A DNA stretch of 64,000 nt from an uncultured Sinobacteraceae bacterium (GTDB taxonomy: Bacteria > Pseudomonadota > Gammaproteobacteria > Nevskiales > Nevskiaceae): the NCBI GenBank assembly GCA_903822975.1, contig CAIJRD010000002.1, positions 620,001-684,000 of the forward strand, given 5' to 3'. Below the pieces are notes generated by a model that was not told where the DNA came from, did not search any database, and was given only the letters and a program-made list of their open reading frames with translations. The number at the start of each line of letters is the position of its first letter. Position 1 is the stretch's first letter. Position numbers and translations under genes: made by a program. Of the stretch, positions 47,581 to 56,542 are shown one piece after another.

Positions 47581-47901
47581 CTAGCGTGAACGATCCTGCT
47601 GCCGTTCAAGTTCACGCATTTCTCTATGGCGGATGAGTTCCGGCAGAGGCGCATCGCGCATCAGACGATCGCGAATATAGTCTTTCGTGATTCGCTCGAA
47701 TTTGGAGCGATACGTCGCATCTTTGATGAACTTAACCGCGAAGCGCTTACTCGCGTCCTCGATCGTAAACGCCTTTTTCAGCTCCGGGTATTCGCTGATC
47801 GCCGCGGAACGGTTGCGGCCTTCATAGGCTTTCAACCGGTCACGCACGGATGCAGTCGGCGTGTCGATCTGAACACCGGCTCGAATGGTTTGCTCAGGCA
47901 T
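47581..47901 (-). CDS. Hypothetical protein downstream of virD4
   Basis: 106 residues, charged and probably helical (RLKAYEGRNRSAAISEYPELKKAFTIEDASKRFAVKFIKD...). The YPEL-to-FV-type layout (a short Pro-Glu-Leu segment, then a helix with FA.K and a charged ending) reminds me of tails on plasmid relaxases and primases, but this is weak. An AGGAG ribosome site lies 9 bases before the ATG. It sits 31 bp after the coupling protein gene, probably the last gene of the secretion operon. Confidence 0.65.
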   Translation of the reverse strand: MPEQTIRAGVQIDTPTASVRDRLKAYEGRNRSAAISEYPELKKAFTIEDASKRFAVKFIKDATYRSKFERITKDYIRDRLMRDAPLPELIRHREMRELERQQDRSR

Positions 47902-47932
47902 GTCTCGGTGCTCCTAGATGCTGTCGTGAAAC

Positions 47933-50029
47933 TCATGCGCCGGTGAGATCGAGTGATCCATCGGAGATTTGCGCCGACGCCACGCCGAACTGGTCAATCA
48001 TGAACACGTCATGCAGCAACTGCAGCTTGTCGTCGTCCAGTTCGTCGGTGGGGATTTCGATTCGAGAAAAATCAAGGTCCAAATCATCGAGGTCGGCTGT
48101 CAGCATTTCAGCATCGCCCTCGCCTGTCATCGATCGGCCGTCTGCCCGCACTTGTGGTGCAAACAAATCCGGCCGGCCTTCACCAGGATTCAAATTATGC
48201 TCGGCCCGACCTTGGTCTAGAAGGGCCGCAAGAGTGGTATCCGACATCGATGCCGCGATCGGATTGATCGATTCGACTGCACTTGCACCTGCGCTATCCT
48301 TCCGCGCCGCTGGATTGACCTCGACATGTACCAGCTCAAGTTGTGTGCGGATTTCAAGCGACGGGACTTCCGGTGCTTTGATCAGGCGCTCCTTGAAGAT
48401 CTTTTCCTTGTAGTAGTAGATCTTCTTGCACTGAATTGGCGGCGTACCCTCGGTCAGCAACAGACTATTGGTCGGACCGATATCGCGGACTTCCTGCGGC
48501 AGCAGCAATGCGCGAGGAAGCTCGAAGAGCGACTGCGAGGCCATTTTCTTGGCAAAGAATCCCTTGCCCCTCGACTCCGACCGGCCCTTGACCGTGTCGT
48601 AGCCCAAGCTGTCGCTGATTTCTTTGCAGACCGCGAATTCGCGCGGAGCGAAGACGATCTGCAAAGCGTGATTGACGATAAAGGTGTCGGCGCCGTCCTT
48701 GCCGTAGACCTCTCGAATCTGCGCCGGTGACTGGATGATCGGCAGCATGCGCAGGTTGTAGCCGGCGATATAACCGATGCCCTTGGCCAACACGTTGATC
48801 TTCCCGATCGCAGTGAACTCATCCATCAGCATCAGACAGGAATATTTCAGCGCCGGATTCTGCTGCGGCAGTTGCTGCGTGTTGGCATCCAGTGCGATCT
48901 GAAACAGCAGGTTGATGATCGGCTGCAGGCGATCCAGGTTGTCGGGCGTGATGCCGATATAGACCGACATCCGGCGGGTTCGCAGCTCTCTCAGATCAAA
49001 GTCGTTGGCGGAGGTGGCCGCATCGACGACCGGATTCAGCCAAAGCTCCAGCCGTGAGGTGAAGGTCTTCTTGATCGAACTGCGCGTATTCTCGGAAGTG
49101 ACGCCGATGTAATCGTTGAGTGCCGTCTTACACTCGTCTGACAGCGGTTTACTGGTCTTGGCACGCGCATCGATAATGCTAGTGAAGTGCTTCGCCGTTT
49201 CGACCCGCGTCAGCGTGCAGCGCAGCACCTGACCGAGCGTGCGCGGGAGCGACGGGGTCTCGATCAGGTAAAGCACGATGCCGACGAACAGCGATCTACA
49301 GGAGGCATTCCAGATCGGGTCGACATTCGGCAGATCGGGATACAGCATGTTCGCGATCTTCTGCACGCTATTGATGCGGAAAGCGGGGTCATCGCTGACA
49401 TAGCCGAGCGGATTGAAACGGTGCGTGCGGCGATCGTTGGCGGCAGGGTTGAAGAGGAAGCAGGGCTGGCCGTGCGCGGCGCGATACCCCGCGGTCAGAT
49501 CCCAGTTCTCCTGCTTGATGTCGAGCACCACCACCGAGTCGGGCCAGTTGAGGAGGTTGGGGATGACGATGCCCACGCCCTTGCCGGAACGGGTCGGTGC
49601 CGCCATCAATACATGCTGCTGCCCTCCGAATACCAGAAAGCGCGAGCCAAGCTTGCCGACGATGATGCCGGTATCGGCCATCAGTCCGGCTTTGCGAATC
49701 TGACGCACCGTTGCGAACCGGGCGACGCCATAAGTTGCACGCGGCCGCCTCTGCAGCAGCACCAAGGCCGGTACGATCAGTGCGCTGGCACCGAGAAATC
49801 CGGACACTGCCAAGGGTCCGTTACGCAATTGCGGGTAATCGATGAAATAGGTCGGCCAGATGCCGAGCGTGTGATAGCGCATCGGCACATGGATCAGCTT
49901 TAGCAGAATGGCACCGGACACGTACAGCCACGCCGGCGACCCAAGCGCAACGACAACGCTTGCGATTACCCACTTCGCCCAGTTGGGCAGGCTTGTCACC
50001 TCAATGCCGTCCCAAACCCTGCAAGGCAA
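47933..50029 (-). CDS. virD4: Type IV coupling protein VirD4/TraG
   Basis: 698 residues. Two N-terminal membrane helices (about residues 20-46 and 72-92), Walker A APTRSGKG at residues 144-151, Walker B LMLMDEF, and the VirD4 all-alpha and C-terminal regions. After about residue 560 there is an acidic tail (DLDDLDLDFS ... DELDDD), likely for substrate recognition. It feeds DNA-protein or protein substrates to the VirB channel. It overlaps the end of virB11 by 29 bases; a GTG at 49999 would remove the overlap. Its presence argues for a transfer function. Confidence 0.93.
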   Translation of the reverse strand: MPCRVWDGIEVTSLPNWAKWVIASVVVALGSPAWLYVSGAILLKLIHVPMRYHTLGIWPTYFIDYPQLRNGPLAVSGFLGASALIVPALVLLQRRPRATYGVARFATVRQIRKAGLMADTGIIVGKLGSRFLVFGGQQHVLMAAPTRSGKGVGIVIPNLLNWPDSVVVLDIKQENWDLTAGYRAAHGQPCFLFNPAANDRRTHRFNPLGYVSDDPAFRINSVQKIANMLYPDLPNVDPIWNASCRSLFVGIVLYLIETPSLPRTLGQVLRCTLTRVETAKHFTSIIDARAKTSKPLSDECKTALNDYIGVTSENTRSSIKKTFTSRLELWLNPVVDAATSANDFDLRELRTRRMSVYIGITPDNLDRLQPIINLLFQIALDANTQQLPQQNPALKYSCLMLMDEFTAIGKINVLAKGIGYIAGYNLRMLPIIQSPAQIREVYGKDGADTFIVNHALQIVFAPREFAVCKEISDSLGYDTVKGRSESRGKGFFAKKMASQSLFELPRALLLPQEVRDIGPTNSLLLTEGTPPIQCKKIYYYKEKIFKERLIKAPEVPSLEIRTQLELVHVEVNPAARKDSAGASAVESINPIAASMSDTTLAALLDQGRAEHNLNPGEGRPDLFAPQVRADGRSMTGEGDAEMLTADLDDLDLDFSRIEIPTDELDDDKLQLLHDVFMIDQFGVASAQISDGSLDLTGA

Positions 50030-51152
50030 ACCGCTTGCGCAGGGGGTTGTAGTAAATCTCGGTGGCGTACTTATGCTTCATGTGCAGCACGACATCGATG
50101 ACCGTATGCATGTTGGCATAGAGGTCTTCGGTGGACAGTGTCTGTCCGGTCTCCGAACTCTTGGTCAGTTTCAGCAACTCGGCGAAGGCTTCATCCGCGG
50201 AGTTGGCGTGAATCGTCGTGATCGATCCGGAGTGGCCAGAGCCCAAGCCGCGCAGATAGTCCCAGGCTTCGTCGCCACGAACCTCCGACAGCAAAATGCG
50301 GCTCGGCAGCAGCCGCATGCAGGCACTCATCAGCGACTTTGGCGTGGACATCGACACCCCCTGCCCGTCCTTCGAATAAAACAGGTGCACATGATTCGGG
50401 TGTTCCGGCAGCGGCAGTTCCGGTGTGTCTTCGATGGTGATGATTCGATCCGTCGCGGAGATGGCTTTGATCAGCGTGCGCGTGACGAAGGTTTTGCCGG
50501 AACCAGTGGCACCGGCGATGACGATGTTCTTTTCGGCGCGAACCGCGCTACTGAGGAATTCGCTCCAAGCACGCAATTTCAGATGACGCAGCAATTCCAC
50601 GTCTTCCGGCGGAGTCGACGGATCGGCGATCAGCCGCTCGATATCGTCGGACGTGATCGCATTGGGTGAAGGCACACAGCGCGAGAATCGGCCGGCATCG
50701 CTGAGTGCGTCTAGCGTCGATGAAGCCGTTGAGTGCTTCCTAAAACTCAAACACACCGTTCCGGCCTGACACGACGGCGGAATTACTACCTGGCAACGCT
50801 CGCCAATCAGCGGAACGCCGCCCGCACCGAGCACTGCATCATCCGAATGCGCCGTCTCCAACGGCAGCGAGGCCGACAGCAGGTTGAACTGCTCGTCGAG
50901 TCGCTGATTTGTGTAGGTCGCAATCAGGCGCGCCAATGCCAGGCAGTAGTCGAAGGTCAGCACAGGTTCCTCGTGTCGGGTCCAGATATCACGCGCCAGC
51001 ACAAACACTTCGCCCGGCCGGTTGATCGACACTTCTTCGACCTGGTCTTGATCCAAGTACCGGCGCACCGGCCGCAGCCAATACCGCAATGCGGCACTGG
51101 CAGCGTCGTCGGTCGGACTAGCCACCGCTGGCGTCGGTGAGTCGAAGGCCAT
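50001..51152 (-). CDS. virB11: Type IV secretion ATPase VirB11
   Basis: 383 residues. The N-terminal domain has EEVSINRPGEVFV; the RecA-like domain has Walker A GATGSGKT (residues 214-221), the Asp box ITIEDTPEL, Walker B-like RILLSEVRGDEAWDY and the His box GHSGSITTIHAN. It forms a cytoplasmic hexamer that powers pilus building and transfer with VirB4. It overlaps virB10 by 35 bases at its start. Confidence 0.95.
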   Translation of the reverse strand: MAFDSPTPAVASPTDDAASAALRYWLRPVRRYLDQDQVEEVSINRPGEVFVLARDIWTRHEEPVLTFDYCLALARLIATYTNQRLDEQFNLLSASLPLETAHSDDAVLGAGGVPLIGERCQVVIPPSCQAGTVCLSFRKHSTASSTLDALSDAGRFSRCVPSPNAITSDDIERLIADPSTPPEDVELLRHLKLRAWSEFLSSAVRAEKNIVIAGATGSGKTFVTRTLIKAISATDRIITIEDTPELPLPEHPNHVHLFYSKDGQGVSMSTPKSLMSACMRLLPSRILLSEVRGDEAWDYLRGLGSGHSGSITTIHANSADEAFAELLKLTKSSETGQTLSTEDLYANMHTVIDVVLHMKHKYATEIYYNPLRKRFALQGLGRH

Positions 51153-52359
51153 ACACGCCTGAGAAATCGAGATCGCGGGCGACGATCACATTGATCTTGT
51201 CGCCCTGGTTTTTATAGAGCGTCGGCGGAATGTTGATGCTGTTATCAAGGGCGATGCCGGCAGAGTCTTTGACCGTGCCCTGGCTATTGGAGGTTGATTG
51301 GATCCCCGCCCCCTGGCTCGACGCGAGCACCGTGAAGGCATCGTTGACGACCGACACCAGCAGCGCGCCGCCGAAGCGCGCCCAGAAATGTGTATCAACG
51401 AATCCAGGCATACCGGCAGCACCCAGTCCATCGGTAGCCGGACTCCCGAGATTGATGATCACGCCACGCGGTGTTTCCGCGCGCGTCCACAGCGCAAAGA
51501 TGCGCGCCTCGCCCTGCTTGATGCCGCCCGAGTATTGCCCGATCAGTTTGGTGCCGCGCTCCAGCAGCACCACGCGTCCCGAATCGGAATAGATGTCCCG
51601 CGTCAGCAGGCATTCGGTGAATCCGGGTACGTTCGTATCGAGCGCGGTTTCGAGCGTGCAGTCGAGGAACGCGCCTTCGGTCAGCAGCAAGTCCCGATTA
51701 CCGAGCGTCGTTGCCGATACGGCGAATAGCTTGGTCGGCGTCAGTTTGGACTCAAGCTCCTTCTGAGGTGTCGGCTGTGAAGAATGCATCTGACTGCTGA
51801 TCGCGGCGATTGTCACTGCGGCTTGATCGGATGTCATCGCGGCCGAAGGCGTGCCGGATCGGGAAGCGATCGCGCCGCCGCCATCGCGCTCCGACTGCCC
51901 GCCAAAAGCCAGTAAGGGCGAACGCTGTCGCCGTTCGATCAGATCGTCCGCGGCCGTCTTGTCGCGGTCGACCTGGGCCTGGCCCGCCACATTGAGACTC
52001 GGTGCTGGCGGCAGCTCGGCCTGAGCATGCTCGGCCGGTGAAGACTTGTTCGCATCGCGCCGCTGCATCAGCTTGTCGACGTCGAGCGCGGGAATATCGC
52101 TATCGATGCGACCCTTGTCATTCTTGACTAGGACACCACTGCCGTTTACGAGTGCGCCATGGGCGGGTTGATGCGGCAAGTACAGATACAGCATGCCTAC
52201 ACCGATCAAACAGGCAACGGTGATCAGCACGCCCTGCAGCAATCGTCCGCCACCCGTCTGCGGTCGATTGACACTCGGAACGGTGCGTTCGCTTTCCAAA
52301 GGAGATGGCGCAGGCGGTGGAGTCTGGCTTGCGCCATGGTCGTTCGGCGGGCTATTCAT
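51118..52359 (-). CDS. virB10: Type IV secretion protein VirB10
   Basis: 413 residues. Pro-rich cytoplasmic N-terminus, one membrane helix (about residues 42-61), a long periplasmic linker, and the conserved VirB10/TrbI C-terminal domain (LLTEGAFLDCTLETALDTNVPGFTECLLTRDIYSDSGRVVLLERGTKLIGQY), which forms the outer-membrane pore of the core complex; the two Cys are in the family positions. ATGA overlap with virB9. Confidence 0.95.
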   Translation of the reverse strand: MNSPPNDHGASQTPPPAPSPLESERTVPSVNRPQTGGGRLLQGVLITVACLIGVGMLYLYLPHQPAHGALVNGSGVLVKNDKGRIDSDIPALDVDKLMQRRDANKSSPAEHAQAELPPAPSLNVAGQAQVDRDKTAADDLIERRQRSPLLAFGGQSERDGGGAIASRSGTPSAAMTSDQAAVTIAAISSQMHSSQPTPQKELESKLTPTKLFAVSATTLGNRDLLLTEGAFLDCTLETALDTNVPGFTECLLTRDIYSDSGRVVLLERGTKLIGQYSGGIKQGEARIFALWTRAETPRGVIINLGSPATDGLGAAGMPGFVDTHFWARFGGALLVSVVNDAFTVLASSQGAGIQSTSNSQGTVKDSAGIALDNSINIPPTLYKNQGDKINVIVARDLDFSGVYGLRLTDASGG

Positions 52360-53369
52360 GGCGCCGCTCCTGCAGGCGTGGCAAGCGTTGGCAGCGCTGG
52401 CACAACGATTGGATCTTGCGCAGCTACAGGCGCGACATGCGCCGGCACTGCGAGTGGAGGATAGACATTGATCGGTTCGGAGCCGGACGGCCCGGCAGGA
52501 TCATGTGCCGGGAGCGATGCCGGTGGCGGTAATTCCTCACCTTTGACGGTGCGCGTCACGTGTTCGGTGATCGTACCGGTGCCCGTTGACTCGCCGACCG
52601 GATCGTATTTTTTGTTCACCACTTCGGCTACTTCATCGCCTTTGCGCAGCATGAAATGCTCGGACAACCGCTGCGCGACAATCATGTCGCCCTTCACCGT
52701 CGTGTTGAGCAGGCTTTCGGTCTTCTTGTCCTTGACGATGGTTTCAAGAAACACCGCCGGCAACTCACGGTTGCCACGGAAGCGGAAGTAAGTAAACGTC
52801 CCATCATCGAAGGTCTCGTCCGGTGTCACGGACTTGCTGCCGCGCGACCAGTAGTTGATGTTCTTGCGAGTCGGGCTTTCAGAACTTCGCAGCGCATCGG
52901 CCACGTCATCCTCATGCTGCGTCTGATGCGCCATCGTTAGCGCCGCGGCATTTGCAGCCGCGACATCGTCGGGGTAGTTGAATAGCACCTTGTAGTAAAG
53001 CGCCTTACGCGGCGGCGCTTTCGGCGCTGCAATCAGTTCGAATTCGTATGAGCGCCGCGAGGTAATGATGCTGAGGTTGGTATAGGCGTGAGGCTCGGTC
53101 GGCTTCAGGAACAGGTTGTTATGAACCGGTGCGACCTGCCAGGCCAGCGTATCGCCCAGCGCAACCGATTTGATCTCCTCGTCCGGCGCGAACACGATAT
53201 GTGTCGAAATACCGTAAGTGCCGATGATCTGCACGATGTCGTTGGCGTCGTAGGTCACCGTCCTGACTCGATCGTCCGACACGAGAGGGTTCGGCACACT
53301 CAGGGCATAGACCTCGCCGCTGATCCCAACAAGTAAGGCGACGAGCAATACTTTGGCGAAAGAGTTCAT
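52356..53369 (-). CDS. virB9: Type IV secretion protein VirB9
   Basis: 337 residues. Signal peptide to about residue 22 (ALLVGISGEVYA). The N-terminal domain has DDRVRTVTYDANDIVQIIGTYGISTHIVF and the C-terminal domain has INYWSRGSKSVTPDETFDDGTFTYFRFRGNRELPAVF, both VirB9 hallmarks. A Pro/Ala-rich tail of about 60 residues follows. It forms the outer layer of the core complex with VirB7 and VirB10. ATGA overlaps with virB8 and virB10. Confidence 0.95.
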   Translation of the reverse strand: MNSFAKVLLVALLVGISGEVYALSVPNPLVSDDRVRTVTYDANDIVQIIGTYGISTHIVFAPDEEIKSVALGDTLAWQVAPVHNNLFLKPTEPHAYTNLSIITSRRSYEFELIAAPKAPPRKALYYKVLFNYPDDVAAANAAALTMAHQTQHEDDVADALRSSESPTRKNINYWSRGSKSVTPDETFDDGTFTYFRFRGNRELPAVFLETIVKDKKTESLLNTTVKGDMIVAQRLSEHFMLRKGDEVAEVVNKKYDPVGESTGTGTITEHVTRTVKGEELPPPASLPAHDPAGPSGSEPINVYPPLAVPAHVAPVAAQDPIVVPALPTLATPAGAAP

Positions 53370-54163
53370 GGTGCGGCTCCTGGAGCCGGCACCGGAATCG
53401 TGCTGTCGTCGGTGGGCGACTCGGCGTTATGCAGTACGGTTTCTGGATCGGTGCGGTAGTCGCTGACGAGAAAACCCAGCGGGTTGATTTCGCGGGCCTG
53501 CTCCGCCTGAGGGCTGTTGACGTAGCGAAAGCTGATGGTGGCAATCCAGTCGCTTTGTGTGGTGGTGCTCCCCACGCGCTGAATTCGCCGATATCGAATC
53601 GCCGCAGTAGTCTTCTTCAGGAACGAGATCGACTTGATCTTGGCGGCCACCTCACCTTCGGTGTTGTAGACGTTCAGGGGCGATTTTGGATTTTTCGCCG
53701 GATCAAAATAGACCTCGTACTGGCGGCGCTCATTCGAATCGGACATCAGCGTCACCTGGTCATAGTTCGATTCGGCCAGCGAGCGTGAATAGCCTTCCCG
53801 CGCATGGATGTACTCGGACAGGAAATACTTGGTGATGGCTTCGTTGTATTCGGTACTGCCGGTGCGCAGTGATTTGACGATATCGACGATGCCGGTAGTG
53901 TTGTCGACCCGTACGACAAAGGCATCGACTTGCTTAAGCGGCGTCAGCAGCATGACCGCCGTCACCGATAAAGCAGCGATAACACTGGCGCCGCCTGCGA
54001 CCCACCAGGCGACGACCTGACTGCGTGCGCGGACTCGCTCGCGATCGATCTCCCATCCGGCCGCCTCATCGAAGTACCGCGCCTCGTCGCGCTTGAGCAC
54101 TTGCCGCTGCTGGCGATTGCGAGCTGACGAAGGCAGATCATTGGTGGATTCAAGATCAATCAT
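53366..54163 (-). CDS. virB8: Type IV secretion protein VirB8
   Basis: 265 residues. Basic cytoplasmic N-terminus, one membrane helix (about residues 50-74), then the NTF2-like periplasmic domain with AITKYFLSEYIHAREGYSRSLAESNYDQVTLMS and TAAIRYRRIQRV. It nucleates the inner part of the complex. The start was chosen because it overlaps the virB7 stop as ATGA, like other joints in this operon; in-frame ATGs at 54175 and 54223 would lengthen it. Confidence 0.92.
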   Translation of the reverse strand: MIDLESTNDLPSSARNRQQRQVLKRDEARYFDEAAGWEIDRERVRARSQVVAWWVAGGASVIAALSVTAVMLLTPLKQVDAFVVRVDNTTGIVDIVKSLRTGSTEYNEAITKYFLSEYIHAREGYSRSLAESNYDQVTLMSDSNERRQYEVYFDPAKNPKSPLNVYNTEGEVAAKIKSISFLKKTTAAIRYRRIQRVGSTTTQSDWIATISFRYVNSPQAEQAREINPLGFLVSDYRTDPETVLHNAESPTDDSTIPVPAPGAAP

Positions 54164-54369
54164 GGTCGTAGGCATGCGTTGACCGTCCTGTTGGCTGAAG
54201 GCCGCAAAGCCGGTTGATAGCAACCGCCTTCCGGCGATTCCATACCCGCCTGCTGCTCACCATTGATGGGCAAGAGCCGGCACTCGGGCTGCGGCGGTGG
54301 CATATGTGTCGCACAGCCGGACAGAACAACTAGTGAAAACGAGCGTGATATCAAAGCGAGACGAGTCAT
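54160..54369 (-). CDS. virB7: VirB7-like lipoprotein
   Basis: 69 residues with a lipobox LSGC, lipidated Cys19, and a short mature part with two further Cys and many Pro. Size and position between virB6 and virB8 fit VirB7, the small lipoprotein that anchors VirB9 in the outer membrane. It is short, so not the extended VirB7 of the Xanthomonas bacterial-killing system. Called mainly on lipobox and context. Confidence 0.75.
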   Translation of the reverse strand: MTRLALISRSFSLVVLSGCATHMPPPQPECRLLPINGEQQAGMESPEGGCYQPALRPSANRTVNACLRP

Positions 54370-54389
54370 GGGGTTCCTTTGTGGATCGA

Positions 54390-55397
54390 TCAGCGACGGC
54401 CGGTCGTGCTGCTGAAGCGACCGGCCTGCTGATTTCGCTGGCGTGCCGCGTCCTGAATGCGCTGCATGCGGGCAACCCGCCGTTCGGTCAGATGGCGGCC
54501 GACAGGGGTGGCGGCGAATGTGGCAGAGCCAAGACGGCTGCCACCATTGGTGAGCACGCGTCCGACACCGTTTGAAATGGCCAGCGCGACCCCTGATGCG
54601 AGCGCGGCGGCAATCTGCGGGACGTGCAGAATGATGACGAAGATGAAGGTGGCCGATAACAGCAGATAGGCCATATCCTCAGTTGAGGGTGTGGTCTTCG
54701 CAGTCGCGTTATCGGCGAAGGCATCGAAGATCTGAATCAGCAGCGTCAGCACGGCGATGACCAGTACTTCGAGCAACAGATAATTCAGACACTGCGCGAT
54801 CCAGGCATCGAAAAACTTTTTGGTGGCGTCGAACATCGTGCAGACGATGAAAATCGGGCCGACGGCCACCAGAATGGTGAGCACGATTTTCGACAACGCG
54901 ATCATGATCCCGGCAATCACGGTGGCGCCAAACGTCGACAGCCAGATCAGTAGCGCAATGAATATATCGCCCATATCGCTCAAACCTCCGGCCTGCCACG
55001 CCGCCTGCCCGGCGTTGTAGCCCTTGGTCAATGCGGTATCGAGTACTTGGGTCTGCTGGCTCTCACTCTGGACATTGCTGCCATTGATGAGCGTCGTGGA
55101 CAGCTCATCGGCGCCATTGGTCAGGAAATTGGCGAGGTAGGTGTTGTAGTTACCGGCATTCAGTGCGATGCCGGTGATGGTGACGATCTTAAGGATGCGA
55201 ATGATCCCGTCCCACACCGGCTCGTGAATCGAGCCGCGGATCATGCTGATGCCCCACAAGATGACGTAGATCGCCATCATGGCAGTGGCGACTGGCGAGA
55301 TGAACGCGATAACGGCGACGACGCGCGCGGATAGAAAGTTATTGAGGTATCCGTCGAGAAACGAAAAGTAGCCGGTGTAGAAGGTTAGCTGCGGCAT
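54390..55397 (-). CDS. virB6: Type IV secretion inner-membrane protein VirB6
   Basis: 335 residues with six or so membrane helices (for example ARVVAVIAFISPVATAMMAIYVILW and IFIALLIWLSTFGATVIAGIMIALSKIVLTILVAVGPIFIVC) and the conserved Trp/Gly-rich centre, followed by a basic C-terminal tail (RRVARMQRIQDAARQRNQQ). It is the polytopic inner-membrane channel component. It follows the small exported protein by 9 bp and precedes virB7 by 20 bp. Confidence 0.9.
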   Translation of the reverse strand: MPQLTFYTGYFSFLDGYLNNFLSARVVAVIAFISPVATAMMAIYVILWGISMIRGSIHEPVWDGIIRILKIVTITGIALNAGNYNTYLANFLTNGADELSTTLINGSNVQSESQQTQVLDTALTKGYNAGQAAWQAGGLSDMGDIFIALLIWLSTFGATVIAGIMIALSKIVLTILVAVGPIFIVCTMFDATKKFFDAWIAQCLNYLLLEVLVIAVLTLLIQIFDAFADNATAKTTPSTEDMAYLLLSATFIFVIILHVPQIAAALASGVALAISNGVGRVLTNGGSRLGSATFAATPVGRHLTERRVARMQRIQDAARQRNQQAGRFSSTTGRR

Positions 55398-55406
55398 GGT
55401 GATCGA

Positions 55407-55766
55407 CTATCGCCGTGCCGCGATCTGCTTCAGATAGTCATCTTCATACCCTTTGCATGCTGAACGTTGAAGGATGACCTGAGCGCCCCGCCCCACGGCT
55501 GGATCATCGCAATTGGAAACGTGCCTGCCATAAAAGTACCCTCCTAACGCCGTAGTCCGATCGCAAAGCGCCTTTCCTTTTTCTACCGTCGGCGAACCGC
55601 ATTCAGTTTGATAATGCTTACCCGCAAATTCCGGCAACACGGGATAGCGTGGTGGATCGGCCGCGATCGCGGACGTGATCGAAAAAGCGGCGCCGACAAT
55701 CAGCAACGTCGAAGCCATTGCTGCTCGATTGAGTGTTCGCATCTGAAGTTCGTTGTAGAAGCTCAT
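55407..55766 (-). CDS. Small exported protein between virB5 and virB6 (entry-exclusion candidate)
   Basis: 119 residues. The signal peptide probably ends at ITSAIA-AD (about residue 35). The mature part has four Cys (TECGSP, ALCDRT, SNCDDP, SACKGY), likely two disulfides in the periplasm. The slot between virB5 and virB6 is where many conjugative systems carry an Eex/TrbK-type entry-exclusion protein, but the usual lipobox is absent and I recognise no family. It starts inside the virB5 stop (ATGA). Confidence 0.7.
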   Translation of the reverse strand: MSFYNELQMRTLNRAAMASTLLIVGAAFSITSAIAADPPRYPVLPEFAGKHYQTECGSPTVEKGKALCDRTTALGGYFYGRHVSNCDDPAVGRGAQVILQRSACKGYEDDYLKQIAARR

Positions 55767-56542
55767 GGCGTCAGTCCCGATAGCAACCCGGCCGCATCGG
55801 TGTGCTGGGAGGCAGCACGCAGGTGCGCCTCGGTAGACTGGTTGCCGTAGGTGTCGCGGCCCGCTTGCTGCAGCTGCATCGTCGCCAGCAAGCGGATGAC
55901 TTCGTTAGTCAGGAACAGTTGCTCCGCATTGATGCGGGTATCCAGTTCCATGATCGATTTCACATCGGGTGCGGAGTTGATGTTGTCGACGAAGGTCTGC
56001 AGCTGCGCGATACGCGCACCGGCGCCCTGAAAACTCGCCTGTCCCGTACTGGTGAACAGCGCAGCAGCATTGGCCTGCCCATTGTGAATCGTTGTCACGG
56101 GTGCACCGGCCGGGACGGTGAGCTGCGAATTTGGAAACAAACTATTGGCGCTTTTCAGGGCTTGTGTGGCGCCTGACAATGTGGCGTATCCGCCACTCGA
56201 AGCCCCTTGCGAAAGGTCTAATGTCTGCTGCCAGTTGAGCGGGATATAAGCGCGGCTCTGTTGATAGCTCGGATCATTCAACAATTCAGAAAAACCGCGC
56301 ACGCCGGTGAGGCTTGCGTACTGCTGCTGTTGCTGCTCCAGTTGCGAGACGCCATTGGAGAGCTGCTTCTGCATCGTCTCCAGCTGCTGCACCTCGTTGA
56401 GGATCTGGGTGATCTCGTTGACCAGGGACGCAACGTCGATCACCGGCATCCCCTGCCCTTCAGACGTTGTGGGCACCATCGCGGTCGCGCCGAACAGGGC
56501 GCCGGCTGCCGTGACCAGGACTTTCTTCATCATCGTGTTCAT
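55763..56542 (-). CDS. virB5: Type IV secretion pilus protein VirB5
   Basis: 259 residues. Signal peptide to about residue 29, then IDVASLVNEITQILNEVQQLETMQKQLSNGVSQLEQQQQQYASLTGVRGFSELL, the long helical start of VirB5/TrbJ, and further helices to the end. It is a minor pilus tip component. ATGA overlaps with virB4 and the small exported gene. Confidence 0.9.
   Translation of the reverse strand: MNTMMKKVLVTAAGALFGATAMVPTTSEGQGMPVIDVASLVNEITQILNEVQQLETMQKQLSNGVSQLEQQQQQYASLTGVRGFSELLNDPSYQQSRAYIPLNWQQTLDLSQGASSGGYATLSGATQALKSANSLFPNSQLTVPAGAPVTTIHNGQANAAALFTSTGQASFQGAGARIAQLQTFVDNINSAPDVKSIMELDTRINAEQLFLTNEVIRLLATMQLQQAGRDTYGNQSTEAHLRAASQHTDAAGLLSGLTP

Noticed and set aside
54160..54369. Idea that this is the Xanthomonas bacterial-killing type IV system
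   Set aside because: The VirB7 candidate is only 69 residues and lacks the extra domain of that system; the gene order is the classical virB1-virB11 then virD4, and no effector-immunity pairs are seen.
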